35,924 nucleotides of DNA from Kiritimatiellia bacterium. GTDB lineage: Bacteria > Verrucomicrobiota > Kiritimatiellia > UBA8416 > JABMPJ01. Below are positions 1 through 8,842 of this stretch, one piece after another. The translations under genes and the position numbers were made by a program. Each line of letters starts with the position of its first letter. Position 1 is the first letter of the stretch. The stretch covers positions 1 to 35,924 of the forward strand of contig JADHWE010000022.1 in NCBI GenBank assembly GCA_016783675.1, written 5' to 3'. Under the pieces are notes generated by a model. It saw only the letters and a program-made list of their open reading frames with translations. It was not told the DNA's origin and did not search any database.

Positions 1-2
1 TC

Positions 3-143
3 GGCCTGCGCTGCGACCTGCATCTCTACAAGGATCAACCGCACGGGTTCTTCAATCTCAAGAACAAGGAGTACTACACCAAGACCGTTGCAGAAATGGA
101 CCAGTTCCTCATCTCTCTCGGGTTTCTGAAGGAGTCGCGCTAG
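3..143 (+). CDS. C-terminal end of an alpha/beta-hydrolase esterase (partial)
   Basis: The window opens inside this gene, and 46 codons plus a TAG stop are visible. The tail contains the segment QPHGFFN followed by an amphipathic helix (TVAEMDQFLISLGFL). This is how esterases and lipases of the BD-FAE/acetyl-esterase type end: the His of HGF is the catalytic-triad histidine and the last helix packs on the alpha/beta-hydrolase core. The stop lies 12 bases before the sulfatase start, so the two are probably co-transcribed. In PVC bacteria such esterases often accompany sulfatases in carbohydrate-degradation loci. The nucleophile and N-terminus lie outside the window, so substrate and localisation cannot be judged. 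Confidence 0.7.
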   Translation, partial: GLRCDLHLYKDQPHGFFNLKNKEYYTKTVAEMDQFLISLGFLKESR

Positions 144-155
144 GAGAAATGGAGA

Positions 156-1580
156 ATGAAGATGCTACGGATATTGTCGATGTTGTTGCTGCCCACGATG
201 CTGTTGGCGGCAGATCAGAAACCCAATTTTGTATTTCTTCTGGTCGATGACCTGGGGTGGGCGGATTTTGGCTGCTACGGGGCGGAGTTTCACGAGACGC
301 CGCATATCGACAGGTTGGCCAGCCAGGGCATGCTGTTTCGCAACGGGTATGCGGCCTGCACGGTTTGCTCGCCCAGTCGGGCCGCTATCCTGACCGGCTG
401 CTATCCGGCGCGGTTGCATTTGACCGACTGGATAACGGGGCACAAGCGTCCCTATGCCAAACTGGCGGTTCCGAAGTGGACGACGAAGATGGATCACGAG
501 CGCGTCCTGCTGCCGGAGGCGCTGAGAGAGGCCGGCTATGCCACGGCGTTTCTGGGCAAGTGGCACCTGATGCCGATTGGCCAGGCCGATTTCGATCAGC
601 ACTATCCCACGAGCCATGGCTTCGATATCAACATTGGCGGGCGCGAGTGGGGTCAGCCGAAGGGTCCGGGCAAGTACTTCTCGCCGTTCGATATGCCGAA
701 CCTGGATGACGGTGAAGCGGGTGATTTCCTGACCGATAAGCTGACCGATGCCGCCGTTGGCTTTATGGAGACAACAGACAAAGCGAACCCATTTCTCGTG
801 TACCTCTCCTACTACACGTTGCACGGCCCCATCATGGCGCCCCCCGAGCTGGTGGCGAAGTACAAGCAGAAGGCTAAGACGTTTGAGAATAGGGAAAACG
901 AATACCTCAACCCGGCGCGTGCCGGGATGGTGGAGAGCCTGGATACGAGCGTGGGCCGGATTATGGCGAAACTGGATGAGCTGGGGCTCGCGGACAATAC
1001 GGTGGTGATCTTGACCGGCGACAACGGCGGCGACAACGACAAGACCACCGGCGGCTTGAAGGGATTCAAAGGGTTCTCGCATGAAGGCGGAACGCGCGAG
1101 CCATTCCTGGTGAAGTGGCCGGGAAAGACCAAGCCGGGTTCGACATGCGATGAGATGGTGATCGGTACAGATTTCTACCCAACCTTGCTGGAAATGGCCA
1201 GCCTGTCTTCGCGGCCGGAGCAACACCAGGATGGCCTGAGTATCGTTCCACTTCTGACGGGAGAAGCAACGCGTCTGAAGCGCAATGTGCTCTACTGGCA
1301 CTACCCGCACTACCACCGGACGAAGCCCTATGGCGCCATCCGTCACGGCGGCTGGAAACTGATCGAGTTCTTTGAAGACGGTGCACTGGAGCTGTACGAC
1401 CTCCAGGCCGACCCGAATGAGACCGCAGACCTCGCGGCGTCACATCCGGAGAAGGCGCAGAAGCTCCTGAAAGAGCTGGTGACGTGGCGCCAATCGGTGG
1501 GAGCCCAGGAGATGACTGACAATCCACAGTACGATCCCAACAAAGTGACCCCAAAGAAGAGACCGAAGCGGAGGAAGTAG
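156..1580 (+). CDS. Secreted type I (formylglycine) sulfatase
   Basis: A 474-residue arylsulfatase-superfamily protein that hydrolyses sulfate esters, probably on a polysaccharide, in the periplasm or outside the cell. Residues 1-19 are a signal peptide. The metal-binding pair D31-D32 follows in the usual LLVDDLGW context. The sulfatase signature is C71-S-P-S-R75 followed by AAILTG; C71 is the residue converted to formylglycine by a maturase not seen here. FLGKWHL (about residue 130) and TGDNGG (about residue 288) carry further active-site Lys, Asp and Asn residues. The C-terminus has the ELYDLQADPNE subdomain typical of S1 sulfatases and ends in a Lys/Arg-rich tail. A GGAGA motif precedes the ATG by a few bases. 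The substrate cannot be deduced. Confidence 0.93.
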   Translation: MKMLRILSMLLLPTMLLAADQKPNFVFLLVDDLGWADFGCYGAEFHETPHIDRLASQGMLFRNGYAACTVCSPSRAAILTGCYPARLHLTDWITGHKRPYAKLAVPKWTTKMDHERVLLPEALREAGYATAFLGKWHLMPIGQADFDQHYPTSHGFDINIGGREWGQPKGPGKYFSPFDMPNLDDGEAGDFLTDKLTDAAVGFMETTDKANPFLVYLSYYTLHGPIMAPPELVAKYKQKAKTFENRENEYLNPARAGMVESLDTSVGRIMAKLDELGLADNTVVILTGDNGGDNDKTTGGLKGFKGFSHEGGTREPFLVKWPGKTKPGSTCDEMVIGTDFYPTLLEMASLSSRPEQHQDGLSIVPLLTGEATRLKRNVLYWHYPHYHRTKPYGAIRHGGWKLIEFFEDGALELYDLQADPNETADLAASHPEKAQKLLKELVTWRQSVGAQEMTDNPQYDPNKVTPKKRPKRRK

Positions 1581-1666
1581 GTATGCCTGGATAGATGCCT
1601 GTACTCTACCACGTGCCGGCTCGTCCCGAGGGCCGGGCGGTGACATCATCCCGACTGTCGGCGTGT

Positions 1667-2803
1667 TCAATAGCCCACATGGAGAAGCCAGGCCCGGAAA
1701 AACGGATTGGAGAACTTCAGTCCGTCAGGCGTCTCCTGGAGGATGCGTCGATTGATGAGCCGGGTCGCGGCGGCTTTCGATGAACTGGCGTGGGCGATGT
1801 CGGCCACCGCCAGGAATTCAGCGGATTGGATTGAGCGACCATCCAACGTTGCGATCGCGCGGAGAACGGCGAGTTGCTGTCCTGTGATGTCCCCCACGAT
1901 CTGCTCGTAGCCCTTGCGCTCATCGGCGAAGACTTGAAGCAAGGCGTCTCTCACATGCTCAGAGCAGACGGTTCTTGTCGCGCGGGATTGGGCGCCCTCC
2001 CAGACCGCCGCGCAGAGTTGCTGCGTATCACCAGGGCTGCCGTCTGCGAGCCGAATGAGCTCACCGAGCGTTTCGTCGGAAATTTTCAGAGCACTGGCGT
2101 TGAAGTGTCCGCGCAGGAAACCATGCCAGTCGTCGAAGTCGTCGTCGGTGACTTCGAGCATTGAGGCGGACTTGTAGAACGCTCCTCGGTCGTCGGCGAA
2201 CAGCTTCCACATATCGTTGCGGACACTTCCGCAGAAACAGAATGGTATCTTGCCAAGCAACTGAATCTCCTTGCGAAGAAGCCCGAGCACCTGGTCGGCC
2301 TCTTCCATGGCCATCAGATCCTGAAACTCGTCGAGTGCGATGATGAGTCTGCGGGAACCTTCATGGAGCGACTGCCAGAGACGTGCGATCTGTGCGACCG
2401 ACTCCGGTGCAGTCTTCCGCCTGGTGCTCAGGGTCGGCGTCATCGTGGGGGATCCTGTTACCGGGTCGAGTCCCATGGTCACCGTCAGGCCGGGCAACGC
2501 GCGGGCAATCCTTTGCAGGAGCCCGGCTTTGTCCTCAATCACGTCCAGTGCCTGAACGCAACGGCGGACCAAGTCGGACATCGTGCGAATGCCCCATAGA
2601 TCCACGTATATGAGCGTCGAGCCTCGAATCTCCCCCGCTACCCTGTGAATCAATGAGCTCTTTCCAACCCGGCGCGGGCCAGTGACTGCCACGTTCTGGC
2701 CGCTGCGCACAAGAGCGGCAAGCCGCTTCTCCAAGCGCTTGCGCGGGCAGAAATGTTCCGCGCTGACAATGCAGCCGTAGAGGAAAGGATTCTGCTTGTG
2801 CAT
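1667..2803 (-). CDS. ATPase_2/STAND-type P-loop ATPase
   Basis: A 378-residue AAA-like protein of the archaeal-ATPase (PF01637-like) type. A GPRRVGKSS Walker A lies at residues 42-50 and a LIIALDEFQDL Walker B with D158-E159 follows. FCFCGSVRND, about residue 190, is placed like a sensor. The C-terminal half is alpha-helical and resembles a winged-helix/helical-bundle extension. Such ATPases are often solitary accessory genes, sometimes linked to mobile or toxin-like modules; their physiological role is mostly unknown. It is antisense to its neighbours and interrupts an otherwise + strand polysaccharide locus next to a sulfatase remnant, which suggests insertion. No strong Shine-Dalgarno is visible before the ATG. 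A dyad-like sequence lies just upstream (2824-2850). A second member of the same broad family starts at 35744. Confidence 0.8.
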   Translation of the reverse strand: MHKQNPFLYGCIVSAEHFCPRKRLEKRLAALVRSGQNVAVTGPRRVGKSSLIHRVAGEIRGSTLIYVDLWGIRTMSDLVRRCVQALDVIEDKAGLLQRIARALPGLTVTMGLDPVTGSPTMTPTLSTRRKTAPESVAQIARLWQSLHEGSRRLIIALDEFQDLMAMEEADQVLGLLRKEIQLLGKIPFCFCGSVRNDMWKLFADDRGAFYKSASMLEVTDDDFDDWHGFLRGHFNASALKISDETLGELIRLADGSPGDTQQLCAAVWEGAQSRATRTVCSEHVRDALLQVFADERKGYEQIVGDITGQQLAVLRAIATLDGRSIQSAEFLAVADIAHASSSKAAATRLINRRILQETPDGLKFSNPFFRAWLLHVGY

Positions 2804-2823
2804 AGCCGGTTATCACACAAAAC

Positions 2824-2850
2824 AGTGTCACAGTCAACTGTGTAACACAG
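2824..2850. promoter_or_regulatory. Imperfect dyad upstream of the ATPase gene
   Basis: GTGTCACAG and CTGTGTAACAC face each other across a four-base spacer about 20 bases before the start codon of the minus-strand ATPase. The right part contains the decamer TGTAACACAG, which recurs at 35601-35610 upstream of the second ATPase. It could be an operator or a core promoter palindrome. This rests on visual symmetry only. Confidence 0.3.
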
Positions 2851-2881
2851 AATGCTGTTTCGTTAACACCCCGCCTTCGTG

Positions 2882-2980
2882 TATAAGAGGGAGAAGGAGA
2901 CGCGGAATGTAGCGGATCAGAACGCCGCCCTGGTCGAGGAGTTGACACATCTCTTGAAAGGCAAGCAATCGCGCAAGTAG
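2882..2980 (+). pseudogene. C-terminal remnant of a sulfatase
   Basis: Thirty-two codons ending at TAG read YKREKETRNVADQNAALVEE and then a short basic tail. The ETRNVADQNAALVEEL pattern is the standard end of type I sulfatases (LYDL..DP.ET.NVAD..P..V.EL). No start codon or upstream catalytic part exists here, because the preceding sequence is the divergent ATPase gene and its promoter. The simplest reading is that an ancestral sulfatase gene was lost except for its last 30 or so codons, perhaps when the ATPase segment arrived. A chance match of this length is possible but unlikely. Confidence 0.55.
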
Positions 2981-3134
2981 GGTGTGATCTGTACGTAGTG
3001 ATGAGTCTGCGGCTGACCAACGTGCACACGCATTCATTGATGGAGGACGCTAAAGGATCCGAGTTCATCATGGGCTACAACGAGAAGTGCTCGTTTGGCT
3101 TTCGTGGTGTGTACGGGTAAGTGAAGGCGGTAGC

Positions 3135-6100
3135 ATGAGATACCTAGTGACGATATGTGCTCTGACGTGGGCGGCAACTTCGCTTGCCGGCGTGAGTGAG
3201 TTTGTGAATGACGCGGAACTTCAAGGCGGCATCGTCGTTCACCTGAACTGCGGTGATGGCACTGAAACCGCCAGGATGCTGGTCAGCGACAACATCCTGG
3301 TCCATGGACTGGATTCCAGACAGGGCAATGTGGATGCTGCACGCACCACGCTTTCATCCAAAGGCATATACGGGAAGGTGACGGCAAGGCTGTTTGATGG
3401 AAGAAGGCTGCCGTACGCCGACAACCTGGTGAATCTGATTGTTGCCGAAAGTGCCTTGGGTGTGTCCGATGAAGAGATCATGCGTGTGCTCGTACCGCTT
3501 GGAACGGCCTACATTAGCGACCGCAAGATCACCAAGCCGTGGCCGGCAGAGTTCGACGAATGGGGGCACTTCCTCCACTCCCCGGACAACAACGCTGTCG
3601 CCAAGGACGAGGCGGTAGGACTGCCGCGCTCCCTGCAGTGGGTTCACGGACAGAAATGGGCGCGCAGTCACGAGGAGTTCTCAACGATCAGCGTGGCCGT
3701 ATCCAGCAAAGGCAAGCTGTTCTATATCGTCGACAGATCTCCGCAGGCTTACATCAGCTTCAATCCGGAATGGACCTTGATCGCCCGCGATGCCTTCAAC
3801 GGGCGACTGCTGTGGGAAAAGCCAATTGGCAAATGGAACGACCACATGCGTCACTTCCGCAGCGGCCCTGCTCACCTTCCTCGCCGCCTGGTCTCAGACG
3901 GTGACAGGGTCTACGCGACGCTGGGCCTCGATGCTCCCCTCGTATCGATCGACGCCACTACCGGGCAGACCCTCCGGGAGTACAAGGACACGAAATGGTG
4001 CGAAGAGATTCTGGCCGAAGATGGCGTCCTGTACCTGCTGGTGGGCAGTTCGGAGATGAAACGCTTCGGCAAGGGGCTGTATGAGCGCGAAGCGGGGCCG
4101 ATGGACCTGCGCTTCATGATGGCGGTCGATGCCGAAAGCGGGAGAGAGCTCTGGCGTAAAAATGCCAAGGGCGCTGACTACATCCTGCCGCTCGGCATGG
4201 CTCTCTGCAACGGGAATCTCTACTACCACAGCATCAAGGGTCTCGGATGCCTTGACGCGGCGACGGGAAGCGAAAAATGGCTGGTGAAACGCCCGACGGT
4301 TGCGGGTCGCTACGGGTTCTCCGGTCCCACCCTGGTCGCCACGCCGGACGTTGTGCTGCTGGCTGACCAGGAAATCCCTAAGAAAGGTCTTCCCGGCAAG
4401 GAAGTCGTTGCCAAGACCGACCTCACGTGGGGCGTGGACGGCTGGACGGTTAATTCAGCGGAGTCAGACGTCTACCTCCAGCGTAAGGGCAAGAGTCGGG
4501 TCACGGCCTACGCAACGGCAGACGGCAAAGCGCTTTGGAGCGCGCCCTGCTCGGAGGGATACAACGCGCCGGTTGATGTCCTCGTGATCAAGGATCTGGT
4601 GTGGCTTGGGGCCTTCAAGAAGGGCTCGAAAGCGGTGGCGTCGGGATACGATCTCTATACCGGCGACGTAGTGCGTACGATTGACATGAGCGCACCAAGA
4701 GTGGGCATGCCACACCACCGCTGCTATCGTAACAAGGCCTCCGAGAACTACATCTTCACCGGACATGACGGCATTGAAGTGCACGACCTTGAAAAGGGGT
4801 GGGTGCGCAACAACAGTTGGACCCGCGGTCCGTGCCAGTTCGGGATCATGCCGGCCAACGGCTTGATGTATGCCCCGACGGATCCATGCGCCTGTCACCT
4901 GAAGATGCGTATGCCGGGATTCAAATCCTATTCATCGCAGCGACTCACCTCCGTTGGCAAACCCATCAACGAAGCCGGGCGACTGACCCCGGGTCCCGCA
5001 TTCGGCAAGCTCGCCAAACTTGCCACGGTCGCGACAAGCGATGAAGACTGGTTGATGTACCGCAGCACTATTGAGCGCAGTGGATCGACGAAGGCGACGG
5101 TTGTGGTCGGCGATGACGCGGACTGGAAGACGGAGCTCGGAGGGCGTCTGACGCAGCCGGTGTCCGCGCATGGACGTGTCTATGTCGCCTCATCCGACCA
5201 GTTTACCGTCTATGGACTAGACGGCAACTCCGGCAAGGTGTTGTGGCGCTACGTGGCCGGCAGCACAATCGACAGTTCGCCAACCGTGTACAAGGGCATG
5301 CTCGTTTTCGGATGCGCAGACGGGCGGGTCCACTGTCTGGATGCCGCGACCGGCCAACTGGCATGGCGTTTCCGTGCCGCTCCCGAGGAACGCCTGATCT
5401 CCGTGTACGGCCGCCTCGAATCCAGCTGGCCGGTTCATGGGTCGGTGATCGTCAAGAACGGCGAGGTGTGCTTCACTGCGGGATCATCCTCGTATCTTAA
5501 CGGCGGCATCTATTACTATCGGCTGAATCCAGTGACCGGCAAGGTTCTGGCCACCGGGGTCGTAACACACATCGACCCCGAAACCGAACGCCAGACCGTC
5601 GAAGAGGAAAGGGGCTTCGACTCGGTCGGGGTGTCGTCAGACATTCTGTCGAGTGACGGGAACGTTGTGTTTCTGAAACACCTGCAGATTGACGATAGCG
5701 GCAAGCATTCCCTCGCAACAAAACCACACCTCTTCTCACCCACCAGCCTTTTGGATGAAGAGTGGTTTGTGCGCTCCTACTGGACCTATGCGGCGGGCGT
5801 CGAAGGCGCCGGGTATGGAGGGTGGGTTCGAACAGCAAACAACAACCCGGCCGGCCGGATTCTGGCATTTACCGATGATACGGTCTACGGCTACGGGCGG
5901 ATCCAGCACAAAGGTGCACGCACAGGCCATCGCAGCAACATGTATCACCTCTATGCTTCTCCGAAGCAGCAGGGCCGTCCGGCCGTTACACCACGCTCGA
6001 AGAGCACGGGCAAGAAGGATGGTGGCAAAAGGAAAACGAAGGCGAAAGCCCCGGCCGCCCAGAAGACCTATGAGTGGTCCACGGACACACCATTCACCGT

Positions 6101-6434
6101 ACGCGCCATGGTTGCGACTCCGACCGCGCTGCTCGTGGCCGGCGTCCCCAACCTTGGCCGTCGCCCACCGCCCATCGATCCCAAAACAGAGCCTGAGAAG
6201 TTTGAGATGCACAAGGGTGATAATCCGCGACTCGAGTTCGAAAACCCAGTTGAAGCGCTTGAGGCATTTCGTGGCAAGCACGGTGCGTTCCTTCGGGTGA
6301 TAGCCCCTGATAACGGCGCGCTGTCGAAGGAGATCAAGTTGGCCGGCGTGCCCGTGAATGATGGAATGTCGGTGGCGGACGGCAAACTGCTTATCAGCCT
6401 CAAAGACGGTAGTGTCGCTTGTTACGGGAAGTAG
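3135..6434 (+). CDS. Secreted protein with methyltransferase-like N-terminus and PQQ-like beta-propeller
   Basis: A 1099-residue exported protein. The ATG at 3135 is chosen because it is preceded by AAGGCGG and starts a clean signal peptide (MRYLVTICALTWAATSLAG); the frame is open further upstream, but that extension spoils the signal. Residues 30-130 resemble a class I SAM-methyltransferase fold (VVHLNCGDG as motif I, then HGLD, then DGRRLPYADN). The rest is rich in PQQ-like propeller blades, with repeats such as DATTGQTLREY, DAESGRELWRK, DAATGSEKW, DGNSGKVLWRY and DAATGQLAWRF. A Lys/Ala-rich linker lies near residues 952-977. A secreted methyltransferase domain has no obvious SAM supply, so it may be a structural or binding module. 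This architecture occurs in PVC genomes; its role is unknown. Confidence 0.8.
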   Translation: MRYLVTICALTWAATSLAGVSEFVNDAELQGGIVVHLNCGDGTETARMLVSDNILVHGLDSRQGNVDAARTTLSSKGIYGKVTARLFDGRRLPYADNLVNLIVAESALGVSDEEIMRVLVPLGTAYISDRKITKPWPAEFDEWGHFLHSPDNNAVAKDEAVGLPRSLQWVHGQKWARSHEEFSTISVAVSSKGKLFYIVDRSPQAYISFNPEWTLIARDAFNGRLLWEKPIGKWNDHMRHFRSGPAHLPRRLVSDGDRVYATLGLDAPLVSIDATTGQTLREYKDTKWCEEILAEDGVLYLLVGSSEMKRFGKGLYEREAGPMDLRFMMAVDAESGRELWRKNAKGADYILPLGMALCNGNLYYHSIKGLGCLDAATGSEKWLVKRPTVAGRYGFSGPTLVATPDVVLLADQEIPKKGLPGKEVVAKTDLTWGVDGWTVNSAESDVYLQRKGKSRVTAYATADGKALWSAPCSEGYNAPVDVLVIKDLVWLGAFKKGSKAVASGYDLYTGDVVRTIDMSAPRVGMPHHRCYRNKASENYIFTGHDGIEVHDLEKGWVRNNSWTRGPCQFGIMPANGLMYAPTDPCACHLKMRMPGFKSYSSQRLTSVGKPINEAGRLTPGPAFGKLAKLATVATSDEDWLMYRSTIERSGSTKATVVVGDDADWKTELGGRLTQPVSAHGRVYVASSDQFTVYGLDGNSGKVLWRYVAGSTIDSSPTVYKGMLVFGCADGRVHCLDAATGQLAWRFRAAPEERLISVYGRLESSWPVHGSVIVKNGEVCFTAGSSSYLNGGIYYYRLNPVTGKVLATGVVTHIDPETERQTVEEERGFDSVGVSSDILSSDGNVVFLKHLQIDDSGKHSLATKPHLFSPTSLLDEEWFVRSYWTYAAGVEGAGYGGWVRTANNNPAGRILAFTDDTVYGYGRIQHKGARTGHRSNMYHLYASPKQQGRPAVTPRSKSTGKKDGGKRKTKAKAPAAQKTYEWSTDTPFTVRAMVATPTALLVAGVPNLGRRPPPIDPKTEPEKFEMHKGDNPRLEFENPVEALEAFRGKHGAFLRVIAPDNGALSKEIKLAGVPVNDGMSVADGKLLISLKDGSVACYGK

Positions 6435-6470
6435 ACAGATGTGGATCGGTTGTTCCGTGCGCAGCCGCAC

Positions 6471-6498
6471 TGAACACTGAATACTGAACACTGAACAC
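6471..6498 (+). repeat. Tandem heptamer repeat (TGAACAC x4)
   Basis: Four consecutive 7-base units, TGAACAC-TGAATAC-TGAACAC-TGAACAC, lie in the gap after the propeller gene. Only the second unit differs, by one base. This is a micro/minisatellite-like sequence that could vary in copy number; no function is evident. Confidence 0.8.
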
Positions 6499-6584
6499 TC
6501 GCACCACCCTGTGGCGTTATGTATCATTTCGCGTTGATGAGGAGTGGGCTGCATTCTAACCGAGTTCGCATAGGAGTCGCTGAT

Positions 6585-7571
6585 ATGTCCAAAGCCGTGA
6601 GACCATGGTTGCTTATCGCCTGCGGTGTGCTTTTTCACCTGAATGCCTCCGCCTGTACCAAACCGGTGTTTCGCTATGCGTTGGAACGCTGGCCCGCATC
6701 GCCGTGCCTCCTGACCGTACTGCACAAGGGCCCCGTTGACGCCGCGGGCAAAGCGCGCATTGATGCGCTCTGCCCCGAAGATGCCTACAACTGGAATGTG
6801 CAGTTCATCGACGTGACCGGTGACCTGCCGGAAGGGCCGGTCAGGGACAAGTGGCAGTCGGACCCAGATCCCGGTCGGCTGCCGATGGGGCTGCTTCAGC
6901 TGCCGCCCAGCCGTGGCACTGCATCTGGAGTCGTGTGGGAAGGCAAATTGGACTCAGCCGGGAGCGACGACTTGAAGCGCCTGCTGTATGCACCGGTCAT
7001 CCGCGACACAATCCGCTCGCTGTGCAAGGGGGATACGGCCGTGTGGCTGCTGCTGAAGGGGCCCGACTCCAAGGCCAACCTGCGCCTGCGCAAGCGACTT
7101 GAGACGCAACTGGCCGCGCTTCAGAAGGACCTGAAGCTGCCGCATGAGCTCGATCCGCTCGACTCAACGTATGACGATCTCGCGCCCGGCATTCCCATGA
7201 AACTCGCCTTCTCGATTCGTGAAGTCGACGCGTCCGCGAGTGAACTGGGCCTGCTGCGCAACTGTCTGTCGGCATGGGACCCGGAACTGACGGAGCAATC
7301 CGGTCCACTGATCGTTCCCGTTTTCGCCCGGGGCAGGGCGCTGGCCGTCTTCATGCCCGATGAACTCGACGAAGAGGTAATCGCGGAGGTCTGCTACTTT
7401 CTCGTGGGCCCTTGCTCCTGTCGGGTCAAGGATCTGAACCCCGGGTTCGACCTGGTCATGCCGTTTCCCTGGGATCGCGCCCTGTGGGACGATGCATTCG
7501 CTCTCGATGCCGTGCTAAAGGGCCTAGCGCCGGTGGCTGCGAAGCCGGTGCAGGGAAGGGGGCCTGAGTGA
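6585..7571 (+). CDS. Uncharacterised Cys-rich exported protein, first gene of the oxyanion/sulfur-carrier operon
   Basis: A 328-residue protein. The ATG at 6585 is preferred over an upstream in-frame ATG because TAGGAG lies 8-13 bases before it and the N-terminus becomes a signal peptide ending LNASAC. The Cys after the signal could be a lipidation site, but the -3 position is Ala rather than Leu, so this is doubtful. No domain is recognised with confidence. There are scattered cysteines, a CKGDTAVWLLLKG segment that looks like a thioredoxin-like strand, and a conserved-looking EVCYFLVGPCSCRVK region near residue 275 with a C-x6-C-x-C spacing suited to metal binding or redox. It overlaps the FtsX-type permease by four bases (GTGA), so the two are translationally coupled and probably work together in the envelope. 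Confidence 0.6.
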   Translation: MSKAVRPWLLIACGVLFHLNASACTKPVFRYALERWPASPCLLTVLHKGPVDAAGKARIDALCPEDAYNWNVQFIDVTGDLPEGPVRDKWQSDPDPGRLPMGLLQLPPSRGTASGVVWEGKLDSAGSDDLKRLLYAPVIRDTIRSLCKGDTAVWLLLKGPDSKANLRLRKRLETQLAALQKDLKLPHELDPLDSTYDDLAPGIPMKLAFSIREVDASASELGLLRNCLSAWDPELTEQSGPLIVPVFARGRALAVFMPDELDEEVIAEVCYFLVGPCSCRVKDLNPGFDLVMPFPWDRALWDDAFALDAVLKGLAPVAAKPVQGRGPE

Positions 7572-8830
7572 AGGTCAAGATGTCCCACCTGTTCTGGCGG
7601 GAACTCTGTTTTCGACGCGGGTCATTTGTTTTCGGGCTGCTCGGAGTCTTGGCCGTAGCCGCCTGCCTTACGGGGTCGCGCGCCTTCCTCGCCGCGCATG
7701 ATTTCCAGACCGAGGCGCTCACGGGGGCGCTGGAAGAGCGGTCGACCGAGCGCATGTCCCAGATGCGCGACGAAGCCCGCAAGTTCTCCAAGAACCTGGG
7801 CTTCAACTGCATGCTGCTGCCGAAGGGCCAGGCGCTTGGTACGCTCTATGCCGATGGGCGCAGCGCGATCTTCCTTAACGAGAAGGAGGTCGACACCCTG
7901 GCTACTGCTCGTCTTGAGACGATCAACCATCTACGGCCTATCCTGCGCGAGCGCGTCCGCTGGCCGGAACAGGATCGCGACATCGTTCTCGTTGGTGTGC
8001 GCGGTGAGGTCTACATCAAGGCGCCGCGCTGGCAGAAACCGATCGAAGAGGCCATCGCCGCCGACAAGGCACACGTTGGCTACGCGCTCGCCAGGGAGCA
8101 CGGCCTGACACCGGGCTCCACGCTGACGGTCAAGGGCCGTGCCTTTATGGTCGAGCACGTCCTGCCACAGGGCGGCAACGAGGATGATATTGCGGTGCGC
8201 GTGGACCTGGATGTTGCCCAGGCGATGCTGGATCGTGAGGACAAGGTCAGTGCCGTCCTCGCACTGAGCTGCACCTGCGCGGATGGCGACCCGGACCTGA
8301 TTCGGCGCGAGGTCGGCCGCTTCGTGCCCGGTATTCAGGTGGTTGATTTTGCCGTGCGCGCCCGTGCCAGAATCCAGGCGCGAACGGCGATCACGGCCGG
8401 CGCGACGGCCGAGGTCAACGATATCAAGGCAAGCCGGTCGGCGCTGCGGCGCCAGGTAGCCGGGTTCTCGCGCGTGCTGGTGGCCCTGGTGACGGGCGGG
8501 ACGATTCTGCTGTTGAGCGTGTTGACGCTTAACAATGCGCGCGAACGGCGCGGCGAGGTAGCGATGCTGCGGGCCTTGGGGGTTCGGGCGCGCGAGGTGC
8601 TCGGTCTCTTCGTGATGAAAGCGCTCGTCAGTGGCGCGTTGGGGGGCCTCGCCGGTTGCCTGTTGGGCACACTCGGTACGCGCCTGGTCGTCGGCGAGGG
8701 AGCCCGCGTGGCAGCCGGATACGCCGCCACCGTGTTTGGCGTCACGATCGGCATTGCACTTCTTGCCACGCTGATTCCCGCCGCGCGCGCGGCGGCCGAG
8801 GATCCGGCCGGAATTCTGAATCAGGAATAG
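7568..8830 (+). CDS. FtsX/MacB-type ABC transporter permease
   Basis: A 420-residue inner-membrane protein starting at GTG in a GTGA overlap with the preceding gene. It has one N-terminal membrane segment (about residues 18-36), a large periplasmic domain (about 40-275), and three C-terminal membrane segments beginning near residues 288, 340 and 385. The region NNARERRGEVAMLRALGVRAREVLGLF is the coupling-helix segment of the FtsX domain (quoted here as NNARERRGEVAMLRALG plus VRAREVLG). This is the layout of LolC/MacB-like exporters or mechanotransducers. No ATPase is adjacent; the likely partner is the LolD-type ATPase at 16543-17187, at the other end of the cluster. The substrate is unknown. 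Confidence 0.82.
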   Translation: MKVKMSHLFWRELCFRRGSFVFGLLGVLAVAACLTGSRAFLAAHDFQTEALTGALEERSTERMSQMRDEARKFSKNLGFNCMLLPKGQALGTLYADGRSAIFLNEKEVDTLATARLETINHLRPILRERVRWPEQDRDIVLVGVRGEVYIKAPRWQKPIEEAIAADKAHVGYALAREHGLTPGSTLTVKGRAFMVEHVLPQGGNEDDIAVRVDLDVAQAMLDREDKVSAVLALSCTCADGDPDLIRREVGRFVPGIQVVDFAVRARARIQARTAITAGATAEVNDIKASRSALRRQVAGFSRVLVALVTGGTILLLSVLTLNNARERRGEVAMLRALGVRAREVLGLFVMKALVSGALGGLAGCLLGTLGTRLVVGEGARVAAGYAATVFGVTIGIALLATLIPAARAAAEDPAGILNQE

Positions 8831-8842
8831 GGAGATACGAAA

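Noticed and set aside
165-1346. A 393-codon antisense open frame opposite the sulfatase
   Set aside because: It mirrors the sulfatase codons, has a His/Arg/Gln-rich composition typical of antisense frames in high-GC DNA, and no domain.
3001-3120. A 39-codon open stretch (MSLRLTNVHTHSLMEDAKGS...) before the propeller gene
   Set aside because: No ribosome site, no recognisable family, and it overlaps the probable promoter region of the next gene; more likely chance or debris.
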